Below are positions 1-6,965 of a DNA stretch of 18,400 nt, in pieces. Each line of letters opens with the position of its first letter. The stretch's first letter is position 1. Source of the stretch: Bacteroidales bacterium UBA6244 (lineage in GTDB: Bacteria > Bacteroidota > Bacteroidia > Bacteroidales > F082). The position numbers and the translations under genes are program-made. Location of the stretch: assembly GCA_002440885.1 (NCBI GenBank), contig DJVY01000244.1, positions 1 to 18,400 of the forward strand, given 5' to 3'. Below the pieces are notes generated by a model. The model was not told the origin of the DNA, searched no databases, and saw nothing but the letters and a program-made list of their open reading frames with translations.

Positions 1-28
1 ACCTCTGTGTAACAACTTATTAGCTATG

Positions 29-70
29 TCACGAAGAATCACAAAGAAGCCACGAAGTGACACGAAGGTT
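29..70. repeat. Short imperfect tandem repeat with CACGAAG core
   Basis: Four consecutive units of about 10-11 bases carry the core CACGAAG or its variant CACAAAG (cores near 30, 40, 51 and 61). Read on the other strand the core is CTTCGTG/CTTTGTG. Similar degenerate CACGAAG stretches are, from memory, scattered between genes in Bacteroidota and other environmental genomes, but I cannot confirm copies elsewhere from this window. There is no unique spacer between units, so it is not a CRISPR array. Its function is unknown. Confidence 0.6.
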
Positions 71-89
71 AAAATATAATCATATTTTA
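70..89. repeat. AT-rich perfect inverted repeat
   Basis: The arms TAAAATAT and ATATTTTA are perfectly complementary around a 4-nt centre AATC. The site lies directly next to the CACGAAG repeat, about 60 bases beyond the pgk terminator. It could form a weak cruciform or RNA hairpin or be a protein site. No gene in the window uses it in an obvious way. Confidence 0.45.
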
Positions 90-140
90 TTGACTGTCAT
101 ATATAATAGCTCAAAAAATTACATGCTAAACTTGAGTAAA

Positions 141-174
141 TAATAAAACCGGCTACTTGAAACAAGCAACCGGT
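141..174 (-). terminator. Rho-independent terminator of pgk
   Basis: On the minus strand the 12-base arms 174-163 (ACCGGTTGCTTG) and 159-148 (CAAGTAGCCGGT) pair along their whole length with two G-U wobbles, closing a 3-nt loop. The stem is followed by TTTTATTATTT. It begins 28 nt past the pgk stop codon. On the plus strand a run of A/T also flanks the hairpin (175-186), so it may work in both directions. Confidence 0.8.
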
Positions 175-202
175 CAAAAAAAAAAATTAGTTTTCCAACC
201 GT

Positions 203-1393
203 TTATTCTTCAACGGCGGCCACACCGGGTAAAACTTTACCTTCGATGTATTCGAGCATGGCTCCTCCACCGGTAGAAACGTGGCTTACCTGATCATTCA
301 GTTTGTATTTATTTACGGCTGCCACCGAATCGCCTCCTCCAACGAGCGAAAAAGCACCCTTCTGGGTAGCAGCAGCAATGGCTTTGGCTATTTCAATTGT
401 CCCATGAGCAAAATTATCCATTTCAAAAACTCCCATCGGACCGTTCCAAAGCAGGGTCGATGAATCGGAAATAACCTGCCTCAACTGTTTTATGGTTTCA
501 GGTCCGATATCCAATCCCATCCATCCATCAGGTATTTCATCGGCTTTACAGGTTTGGCGGTTGGCTTCATTGTCAAATTTGTCGGCAATAACCACGTCGG
601 AGGGCAGATAGAAATTAACTCCCAGATCGGTGGCCTTTTTCATGGCCGCTTTGGCTGTTTCAATCAGATCATCTTCTACAAGCGAATTACCTGTTTTTCC
701 ACCCATGGCTTTCACAAAGGTAAACATCATGCCTCCACCGATGATCAGGTTGTCGACTTTATCGAGCAGGTTGTTGATGATTTCAATTTTTCCGGAAACT
801 TTAGCCCCGCCTAAAATGGCGGTGACGGGTTTATGGCCATCTTTAAGCACTTTGTTAATGCTTTTAAGCTCACTTCCCATCACATAACCAAACAATTTGT
901 CGTTGGGAAAAAATTGGGCTATAATGGCCGTAGAAGCATGGGCACGGTGTGCCGTACCAAAGGCATCGTTCATGTAAACATCGGCTAAATCGGCCAGTTT
1001 TTTCGCAAAAGCCACATCACCGGATTCCTCTTCCTTGTAGAACCGCAGGTTTTCGAGCAACAACACCTGACCGGGTTCCAGGCCTGCCGCCAACCGGCGT
1101 GCTGACTCGCCAATGCAATCATCTGCAAAAAGTACCTGAGTTCCCAGCTTAGCCGATAAATCAGATACAAGATAGCGCAAGGAGAATTTATCCTCAGGAC
1201 CTGACTTTGGCCGGCCCAAATGCGACATCAATATCACAGAACCCCCACCCTGCAAAATTTTACGAATGGTAGGAATGGTGGCCTTTATGCGGGTGTCATC
1301 GGTGATGTGATGCTGGGCATCCAACGGCACATTAAAATCGACACGTACTATTACTTTTCTATTTCTAAAATCGTAGTTATCAATATTTTTCAT
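203..1393 (-). CDS. pgk: Phosphoglycerate kinase
   Basis: This enzyme transfers phosphate between 1,3-bisphosphoglycerate and ADP to give 3-phosphoglycerate and ATP in cytosolic glycolysis and gluconeogenesis. The predicted protein has 396 residues, normal for bacterial PGK (about 390-400). The N-terminal signature KVIVRVDFNVPLD lies at residues 13-25, followed by SHLGRPK near 57-63. The C-terminal nucleotide-binding half has LWNGPMGVFE and GGGDSVAAV, and the STGGGAMLEY block is close to the end. I chose the ATG at 1391-1393. The open frame runs further upstream to a TTG at 1474, but the added residues are not part of the family. The gene is monocistronic in this window, divergent from the NADH dehydrogenase, with a -7 promoter element about 40 nt before the start and a strong terminator behind it. 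Confidence 0.98.
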   Translation of the reverse strand: MKNIDNYDFRNRKVIVRVDFNVPLDAQHHITDDTRIKATIPTIRKILQGGGSVILMSHLGRPKSGPEDKFSLRYLVSDLSAKLGTQVLFADDCIGESARRLAAGLEPGQVLLLENLRFYKEEESGDVAFAKKLADLADVYMNDAFGTAHRAHASTAIIAQFFPNDKLFGYVMGSELKSINKVLKDGHKPVTAILGGAKVSGKIEIINNLLDKVDNLIIGGGMMFTFVKAMGGKTGNSLVEDDLIETAKAAMKKATDLGVNFYLPSDVVIADKFDNEANRQTCKADEIPDGWMGLDIGPETIKQLRQVISDSSTLLWNGPMGVFEMDNFAHGTIEIAKAIAAATQKGAFSLVGGGDSVAAVNKYKLNDQVSHVSTGGGAMLEYIEGKVLPGVAAVEE

Positions 1394-1432
1394 GACAAAT
1401 GTATTGGTTTCGTTAGTAATGAGAACAGGTGA

Positions 1433-1440
1433 CAAAATTA
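1433..1440 (-). promoter_or_regulatory. Candidate Bacteroidota -7 element for pgk
   Basis: The minus strand reads TAATTTTG, a full match to TAnnTTTG, 39 nt before the pgk ATG. No clear TTTG lies 19-21 nt upstream, so the -33 part is weak. A second match, TACATTTG at 1403-1396, is only 2 nt from the ATG and cannot serve a leadered transcript. Confidence 0.4.
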
Positions 1441-1568
1441 GTAAACTCCTTATCATAATCGTGTAATTGCTCAAAAATAACCTGATAAAACATCTTAAAA
1501 TAGTTAGAAGATTTGTATTGTTGCAATGGTTTGCACTTTTCGATTACGATTTTATTAAATCTCTGCTA

Positions 1569-2873
1569 ATGAATACTATTGCTCATATACCGCTACCTAA
1601 ATACAAACGCATTGTGATAATTGGAGCCGGATTTGCCGGACTACGACTTGCCCGTCGGTTATTTAATTCAGGCTATCAGGTGGTTATCCTGGATAAAAAC
1701 AACTACCATCAATTTCAACCCTTGTTCTATCAGGTAGCAACGGCCGGATTGGAACCCAGCGCCATCTCCTTTCCACTGAGGGTGCTTTTTCAAAAACAGG
1801 AAGGGTTTCACTTCCGTATTGCCGAATTGCTATCTGTTGATCCTCAAAAACAGGAGGTTACTACCAGTATTGGACGTTTGCCATACGATTTTCTGGTGAT
1901 TGCAGCAGGCGGTGAGACCAACTTTTTTGGAAACAGCCAGATTCAGGATCAAGCCCTTACCATGAAGTCGGTTTCGGATGCCATTCAAATCAGAAACACC
2001 ATTTTAACCAACTACGAACGTGCGCTCAACCAAATTGACGCGAATGAAATGGCTGCCTACCTGAACATGGTTATCGTAGGTGGCGGACCAACCGGAGTAG
2101 AGTTGGCAGGCGCTTTGGCCGAAATGAAAAAGTACATTCTGCCAAAAGACTATCCTGAACTGGATTTCGGTCTGATGAAAATCTACCTCTTCGAAGGTTC
2201 ACCCCGGTTGCTTAACGGCATGTCGGAAAAATCAGGAAACCAGGTGGCCAAATACCTGAAAAACATGGATGTAGAGGTGTTACTCAACACCCGTGTCGTG
2301 GATGCCAGCCCGGGTAAGGTAGTACTGCAGGACGGCAGCATACACAACACCCACACACTTATTTGGGCAGCCGGCATAAAGGCGGTACAAATCACCGGAA
2401 TACCCGATCATTGCTTTGGTAATGCGGGGAGGTTGTTAACCAGCGAATACAGCAAAGTGGTGGAATTGGAACATGTTTTCGCTCTGGGCGACATAGCCCT
2501 CATGCAAAACGAAACCACACCCAAAGGACATCCACAAGTTGCACAGGTAGCCATACAGCAGGCTGACTGCCTGGCCACCAATCTGTTGCGTGAAAAAGAC
2601 AATAAAATCTGGAAAAAATTCGTGTATACCGATAAAGGATCGATGGCCACGGTAGGCCGTAATCAGGCTGTTGCCGATTTGCCCGGAATACACTTAAAAG
2701 GATTTGTGGCCTGGTTTCTTTGGTCGGCGGTGCATCTCATGTCGATTATCGGCGTGAAAAACAGGTTTTTCATCATGTGGGACTGGGTGTGGAACTATTT
2801 TTCTTACAACCAAACCCTGAGGCTGTTAATCAAGCCAAATATTCCAAAGAATTACACGGAAGACAAAAATTGA
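1569..2873 (+). CDS. ndh: Type II NADH:quinone oxidoreductase (NDH-2)
   Basis: A single-subunit, non-proton-pumping dehydrogenase that passes electrons from NADH through FAD to the quinone pool on the cytoplasmic membrane face. The 434-residue protein has the FAD-binding Rossmann motif GAGFAG at 19-24 with the acidic residue D42 ending the second strand. The NAD-binding motif GGGPTGVE is at 171-178, and the second FAD contact ALGDIA is at 305-310. The quinone-site block AQVAIQQ is at 325-331. The C-terminal region (about 376-415) is rich in Trp and Phe, as in the amphipathic membrane anchor of this family. I chose the ATG at 1569; the open frame extends to a TTG at 1467, but those residues precede the normal N-terminus. 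The length fits the bacterial and alternative NDH-2 family. It is probably a single gene, because the next gene has its own promoter. Confidence 0.93.
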   Translation: MNTIAHIPLPKYKRIVIIGAGFAGLRLARRLFNSGYQVVILDKNNYHQFQPLFYQVATAGLEPSAISFPLRVLFQKQEGFHFRIAELLSVDPQKQEVTTSIGRLPYDFLVIAAGGETNFFGNSQIQDQALTMKSVSDAIQIRNTILTNYERALNQIDANEMAAYLNMVIVGGGPTGVELAGALAEMKKYILPKDYPELDFGLMKIYLFEGSPRLLNGMSEKSGNQVAKYLKNMDVEVLLNTRVVDASPGKVVLQDGSIHNTHTLIWAAGIKAVQITGIPDHCFGNAGRLLTSEYSKVVELEHVFALGDIALMQNETTPKGHPQVAQVAIQQADCLATNLLREKDNKIWKKFVYTDKGSMATVGRNQAVADLPGIHLKGFVAWFLWSAVHLMSIIGVKNRFFIMWDWVWNYFSYNQTLRLLIKPNIPKNYTEDKN

Positions 2874-2896
2874 TAGAAATACTCCCTACTTTTACC

Positions 2897-2904
2897 TATT
2901 TTTG
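2897..2904 (+). promoter_or_regulatory. Bacteroidota -7 promoter element for the aminotransferase operon
   Basis: TATTTTTG matches TAnnTTTG exactly, 22 nt before the aminotransferase ATG. A TTG at 2870-2872 lies 24 nt upstream, slightly wider than the usual 19-21 nt gap. It overlaps the ndh stop codon. Confidence 0.55.
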
Positions 2905-2926
2905 TAGCTTTCAGAAAAAATTAACC

Positions 2927-4084
2927 ATGAACGATTACATTGGGAATATCACCTCCAAATTACCGCAATCCGGTACTTCGATTTTTGCAGTAATGACACA
3001 GTTGGCCACCGATCACCAAGCTTTAAACCTGGCACAAGGCTTTCCGGATTTCCCGGTGTCAGAAGAATTGATTGATTTGGTCAGTCACTACATGAAAAAA
3101 GGTTTCAATCAATATGCCCCTATGCCGGGAGTTTTGACCTTAAGGCAGGCTATCGCGAAGCAATTTGAGCAAACCTACGGCGTGGTTTATCGTCCGGAAA
3201 CAGAAATAACCATCACCGCTGGAGCAACCCAGGCCATTTATACCATCATCTCGGCCCTGGTACATAAAGGCGACGAAGTTATTATTTTTGAACCCGCCTA
3301 CGATAGCTATGCTCCCGCCATTATTGTTAACGGAGGACTTGTAAAACATGCCCAGCTCAGGTTTCCTGATTATAAAATTAATTGGGAAGAGGTAACGCGG
3401 ATGATATCGAGCAGAACACGCATGATTATTATTAATTCGCCACATAATCCTACCGGAAGCATCCTTAGCGGCGAGGACATGGAAATGCTGCAACGCCTCA
3501 CGCAAGGACGCGATATCGTGGTGCTGAGCGATGAGGTTTACGAGCACCTGATTTTCGACGGTCTCCAGCACGAAAGTGTATGTAAATATGCTGATTTGGC
3601 TACCAGAAGTCTGGTGGTTGGTTCGTTCGGAAAAACATTCCACACCACAGGATGGAAAACCGGTTTTATACTTGCTCCTGAAAAACTTACCAGGGAAGTG
3701 CGTAAGATACATCAGTTTTTGGTTTTTGCGGTAAACACTCCGGTACAACATGCTGTGGCTGAATACTTAAAAAACCCTGAAAACTATCTTCATCTGGGAG
3801 AATTCTACCAACAAAAACGAGACCTGTTTCTGGAGGTGATCAAGAACTCCCGGTTTAAACCCTTAAGTTGCCATGGAACTTATTTCCAGCTCTTAGATTA
3901 CAGCGCCATCTCCGACAAAAAAGAAATGGAATTTGCCGAATGGATGGTAAAAGAGCACAAACTGGCGGCTGTTCCGGTATCGCCATTCTACCGCGAAAAA
4001 ACAGATAACCATGCCCTTAGGTTCTGTTTTGCCAAAACCGAAGAAACCCTTCGTAAAGCAGGAGAAATGTTATGCAAGATTTAA
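2927..4084 (+). CDS. ybdL: Methionine/glutamine-type PLP aminotransferase (YbdL family)
   Basis: A fold-type I, class I aminotransferase of 385 residues, almost the same length as E. coli YbdL. It closely follows the methionine aminotransferase / glutamine transaminase K pattern. Visible residues are the substrate-side NLAQGFPDFP block at 34-43, SPHNPTG with N174, SDEVYEH with the pyridine-pairing D202, the Schiff-base lysine K236 in GSFGKTFHTTGWK, and R365 in LRFCFAK for the substrate carboxylate. Family members prefer Met, Gln and aromatic amino acids as amino donors. I chose the ATG at 2927, since the frame extends to 2720 only inside ndh. The gene overlaps the next one by 13 nt, which implies translational coupling. 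An omega-amidase as partner suggests that the deamidatable products, 2-oxoglutaramate or the 2-oxo acid from Met salvage, are handled by the pair. Substrate preference is inferred from family and context. Confidence 0.9.
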   Translation: MNDYIGNITSKLPQSGTSIFAVMTQLATDHQALNLAQGFPDFPVSEELIDLVSHYMKKGFNQYAPMPGVLTLRQAIAKQFEQTYGVVYRPETEITITAGATQAIYTIISALVHKGDEVIIFEPAYDSYAPAIIVNGGLVKHAQLRFPDYKINWEEVTRMISSRTRMIIINSPHNPTGSILSGEDMEMLQRLTQGRDIVVLSDEVYEHLIFDGLQHESVCKYADLATRSLVVGSFGKTFHTTGWKTGFILAPEKLTREVRKIHQFLVFAVNTPVQHAVAEYLKNPENYLHLGEFYQQKRDLFLEVIKNSRFKPLSCHGTYFQLLDYSAISDKKEMEFAEWMVKEHKLAAVPVSPFYREKTDNHALRFCFAKTEETLRKAGEMLCKI

Positions 4085-4866
4085 AAATACTTGCCCTGCA
4101 ATCGGATCTTTTCTGGGAAAACCCAGAAGCCAACCGGAAGCATTTTGCAGAGCAAATCGACCTTAATTTTGATGCACACCATTTGATTCTTTTACCGGAA
4201 ACCTTCACCACCGGGTTTCCTGTTTCTCCCATTCATTTTGCCGAAACCACAGAGGGTGCAACCATACAATGGATGAAAACGATAGCCGAAAAAACAGGGG
4301 CTGTTATAGCCGGAACCTTGCTTCTGGCAAACAGCCGTGGTTTCGCCAACACCCTGGTGTGGATGAGCCCGGATGGAAGTTTTGAACGTTACGAAAAACG
4401 CCATGTGTTTTCGATGGGAGGTGAAGATGAACACATAACAGCCGGAGAAGCGCCCCTTTTGGTAAATCTGCATGGTTGGCGTATCAAGCCGATGATTTGT
4501 TATGATTTAAGATTTCCGGTGTGGAGTAAAAACCGGTTGGTGAATAACAAATATGAGTACGACCTGGCCATTTACCTCGCCAACTGGCCGGCGGTCAGAA
4601 GCTATCCATGGCGACAATTGCTTATCGCACGTGCCATCGAGAACCAGGCTTATGTTATCGGCGTAAACAGGGTGGGAAAAGATGCCTTTGATATTGATTA
4701 TCAGGGCGACAGCATGTTTGTCGACAGCAAGGGTCAAATACTGACAGAAGGCACGACAGACCGTGCATCAGCTCTTTCGGCCAGCTTATCGGCAAAGGAA
4801 CTGCTTTCGTTTCGGGAGAAGTTTAACGTTAGCCTCGACTGGGATAACTTTGAAATCCAAATCTAA
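4072..4866 (+). CDS. yafV: Omega-amidase, nitrilase superfamily (YafV/MtnU type)
   Basis: A cytosolic carbon-nitrogen hydrolase of 264 residues, expected to hydrolyse 2-oxoglutaramate or 2-oxosuccinamate to the 2-oxo acid and ammonia. The nitrilase catalytic triad is visible: E43 in LPETFTTGF, K109 in YEKRHVF and C143 in ICYDLRFP. RAIENQAYVIGVNR follows further on, as in this family. The ATG at 4072 lies 12 nt inside the end of the aminotransferase gene and is preceded by AGGAGA at suitable spacing, which decides the start. Paired aminotransferase and omega-amidase genes are a known arrangement (YbdL with YafV in E. coli by function, MtnE with MtnU in Bacillus methionine salvage). An AT-rich T-tract hairpin follows the gene. 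Confidence 0.9.
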   Translation: MQDLKILALQSDLFWENPEANRKHFAEQIDLNFDAHHLILLPETFTTGFPVSPIHFAETTEGATIQWMKTIAEKTGAVIAGTLLLANSRGFANTLVWMSPDGSFERYEKRHVFSMGGEDEHITAGEAPLLVNLHGWRIKPMICYDLRFPVWSKNRLVNNKYEYDLAIYLANWPAVRSYPWRQLLIARAIENQAYVIGVNRVGKDAFDIDYQGDSMFVDSKGQILTEGTTDRASALSASLSAKELLSFREKFNVSLDWDNFEIQI

Positions 4867-4876
4867 CCCCCATTTC

Positions 4877-4914
4877 TCCGGTATTCACACCGGATTCAAT
4901 TGCTTTTCTTTTTA
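4877..4914 (+). terminator. Possible terminator after the omega-amidase gene
   Basis: The arms TCCGGT (4877-4882) and ACCGGA (4889-4894) form a perfect 6-bp stem with a 6-nt loop. The T-rich stretch GCTTTTCTTTTT starts 8 nt after the stem, so this is not a textbook terminator. It sits 10 nt after the stop codon, between two convergent genes. Confidence 0.4.
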
Positions 4915-4923
4915 ATCAAGCTT

Positions 4924-5130
4924 TCAGCTCATGTACTTTTGTTGCTGGTAGTGCGAAGCAATTTTATGCCTTTCTTCTGTCGGGAGCGAATTCATATACG
5001 CCTTCCACCCCGGGCAAAAATTGATGTGCCACCGCCAAAACCGTCCAACAAAAGATTTCGGATTGTTGTCGTATTTAGCTTTAATAGGACAAATGTCGCA
5101 CTTGATGTCCTTTTGATTGATTGTTGCCAT
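4924..5130 (-). CDS. Small Cys/His protein, possible metal-binding
   Basis: A 68-residue protein of unknown function. It has CDIC (C11, C14) followed about 20 residues later by an aromatic segment and H35-x3-C39 in WHINFCPGW, so C11, C14, H35 and C39 could be a single metal-binding set. The C-terminal third is a likely amphipathic helix. There is no signal peptide or membrane segment. I recall small proteins with a similar WRWH...CPGWK core in Bacteroidota genomes, but this is memory and not a search result. I prefer this frame over the plus-strand frame at 4900-5271 because of the ordered Cys/Trp pattern and clean ATG. It is convergent with the omega-amidase gene and divergent from the PNGase F gene. 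Confidence 0.7.
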   Translation of the reverse strand: MATINQKDIKCDICPIKAKYDNNPKSFVGRFWRWHINFCPGWKAYMNSLPTEERHKIASHYQQQKYMS

Positions 5131-5295
5131 GGCTTTAGTTATTTCATTAATTCGGATGCCAAATTACACAATATTTTTAACCTGTTGTTAAACATTGCCC
5201 CACCAAAAGAAATAATAGCAAAAGTAAATGTCGTATTTTCGTGGCCGCCAAAATCAAAGCCAAAACCATGACTTTGATGTAAAGTGTAAGAGCCA

Positions 5296-6954
5296 ATGAG
5301 AATAAAATACCAATTACTAAGCTTAATGTTGTGCCTGTTTTTGGGCGCTTCAACTTATGCGCAACAAGAATCCTGGCACATCAGCTACCGACTTTCATCG
5401 AACGGACAAATAATTGAAAATCAGCAACTGGTTTTACAAAACGCCAATGAGCTGACTTACCTGTCGTATAACGAAGAAGTGCCGAAAAGTGTCATCGATT
5501 TGGCAAAAAAAACCAATGTGGAACTATTGTTTCTAAAATCAGATACGGTAAAACGCAGCACCTCCTGGACAGAATTAGAGACTCCTGAAATGCTTCCGGA
5601 AACGGATACCATCCTAGGTATGGTTTGCCAGAAGGCCAGACTAAAACTCTATTCAAACCAGATTGAAGTGTGGTTTACTGACAGTTTGGGCATTTTGGGT
5701 TCTCCGTATCCGGTGGTTATGCCGGGCTATGGGTTGGTGCTAAAAGTGGTCAGAAACGGGAATTTTACCATGGAGGCTGTTTCTGTTGAAAAGACGTCCC
5801 CGCCAGAAAACCTGTTGGATATCAACAATTATCGTGAAGTAACCAAAGCCGAATTCAATGCCCTGCAAATTAAAAACCGATATGTTAGTTTACCCGTTTT
5901 CAACAATGAAGTGATAAATTTCGGTGATTCAATTGTTAATCCTGAGGAGGACGTTGCCGGACAAACCTTCCGTTATGGAAATGGAACCATCTTGCTAAAA
6001 AAGATAAATATACCCGATTTAAAAGACAAACAAATCTTTGCCAACCTGACGGTTAAGTCGAACGGTGACGCCTATGACCGCACAGGTTCTGTTTTTGTAA
6101 TTTCACCTGAAAACCAGAAATTGCTGGAGGCTTTAAAATATGGTCTTGATCGATTGCCTGTGTACACCCTGAACGACAGCATTTTCTATCAAGGAATTAC
6201 AGCGACGGAAAATTACGAACCACCTCTTGAAATCATGCGCTTTTTCACCACTTTTGGGGTAAGCCATTTTAATGACCGTGTGGATATTGCAGGTTATACC
6301 TGGTCTGATTCGAGCACTTACGTTACAGAGGTAACGCCGCTGCTTCAGGACTTGCCCGAAGAAATCTGGATTGGTGTTTTTATAGGCAACTACGACAAGG
6401 GAGGACATCGCGCCAGTCTAGCGTTGAATATTTACCCGGCTTTTGAAGAAAACCCTCCGCAATACTGGGTTAAGCCCATTTTCAACACCTTAAATATCAT
6501 GGAGATGCAAGGTCAGAATTATCCTACCCTGTTCCTGTACGATTCGCTGAAAGTAAGTGTAGCCATACCGGAAAACGTAAAAAACCTTAAGCTCTACTAT
6601 ACTACCACCGGACATGGCGGCTGGGGAAACGGCGATGAATTCAACCCGAAACCAAATGAAATTTTTGTTAACGACAGTTTGATTTTCAAACATATCCCCT
6701 GGCGCTCCGACTGTGCTACTTACCGGTTACTCAATCCGGCTTCCGGCAACTTTAGCAACGGACTTTCATCCAGCGACCTGAGTCGATCAAACTGGTGTCC
6801 GGGCACGGCAACGCCCCCCTACATTGTTTCGCTGGGTAATCCAAAAAACGACACGCTGAATTTCAAGGTGGCCATTCCGATGGGCAAACCCGAAGGAGGA
6901 AGTTTTAGTGCCTGGAGTATATCGGGCGTTTTGATAGGAGAAATCAGGGAGTAA
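5296..6954 (+). CDS. Secreted PNGase F-type peptide-N-glycosidase with extra N-terminal domain
   Basis: This enzyme is predicted to cleave the amide between Asn and the first GlcNAc of N-linked glycans outside the cytoplasm. The 552-residue protein has a type I signal peptide (1-22, ending in YAQ). Residues about 25-165 form a domain resembling the GLPGLI family (MPGYGLVLKV at 142-151). The PNGase F N- and C-terminal beta domains follow, from about 220 to the end. In my by-eye alignment with Elizabethkingia PNGase F, D261 in YDRTGSV matches catalytic D60, and E448 in GNGDEF matches E206. SNWCPGTATPP (498-508) matches RAGWCPGMAVP of the known enzyme. The residue equal to E118 is not obvious. 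The length and extra domain resemble the second Elizabethkingia enzyme, PNGF-II, which has an N-terminal bowl-like domain. A near-consensus -7 element TATTTTCG lies at 5234-5241. The PHP phosphatase gene follows after 11 nt. Confidence 0.88.
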   Translation: MRIKYQLLSLMLCLFLGASTYAQQESWHISYRLSSNGQIIENQQLVLQNANELTYLSYNEEVPKSVIDLAKKTNVELLFLKSDTVKRSTSWTELETPEMLPETDTILGMVCQKARLKLYSNQIEVWFTDSLGILGSPYPVVMPGYGLVLKVVRNGNFTMEAVSVEKTSPPENLLDINNYREVTKAEFNALQIKNRYVSLPVFNNEVINFGDSIVNPEEDVAGQTFRYGNGTILLKKINIPDLKDKQIFANLTVKSNGDAYDRTGSVFVISPENQKLLEALKYGLDRLPVYTLNDSIFYQGITATENYEPPLEIMRFFTTFGVSHFNDRVDIAGYTWSDSSTYVTEVTPLLQDLPEEIWIGVFIGNYDKGGHRASLALNIYPAFEENPPQYWVKPIFNTLNIMEMQGQNYPTLFLYDSLKVSVAIPENVKNLKLYYTTTGHGGWGNGDEFNPKPNEIFVNDSLIFKHIPWRSDCATYRLLNPASGNFSNGLSSSDLSRSNWCPGTATPPYIVSLGNPKNDTLNFKVAIPMGKPEGGSFSAWSISGVLIGEIRE

Positions 6955-6965
6955 GTATTCTACAC

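Noticed and set aside
29..70. Possible CRISPR array
   Set aside because: Units are about 10-11 bases with no unique spacers and no cas gene is nearby.
1396..1403. TACATTTG as the pgk promoter -7 element
   Set aside because: It ends only 2 nt before the pgk ATG, so the transcript would start inside the gene.
3140..3751. Minus-strand open frame of 203 codons
   Set aside because: It lies wholly opposite the aminotransferase coding region, whose motifs are intact, and shows no family features.
4900..5271. Plus-strand open frame of 123 codons between the omega-amidase and PNGase F genes
   Set aside because: It covers the minus-strand Cys/His gene, has a basic low-complexity composition, and shows no domain pattern or start signal.
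5296..5370. Lipoprotein signal in the PNGase F N-terminus
   Set aside because: The Cys at residue 13 is inside the hydrophobic core and lacks a lipobox; a type I cut after YA fits better.
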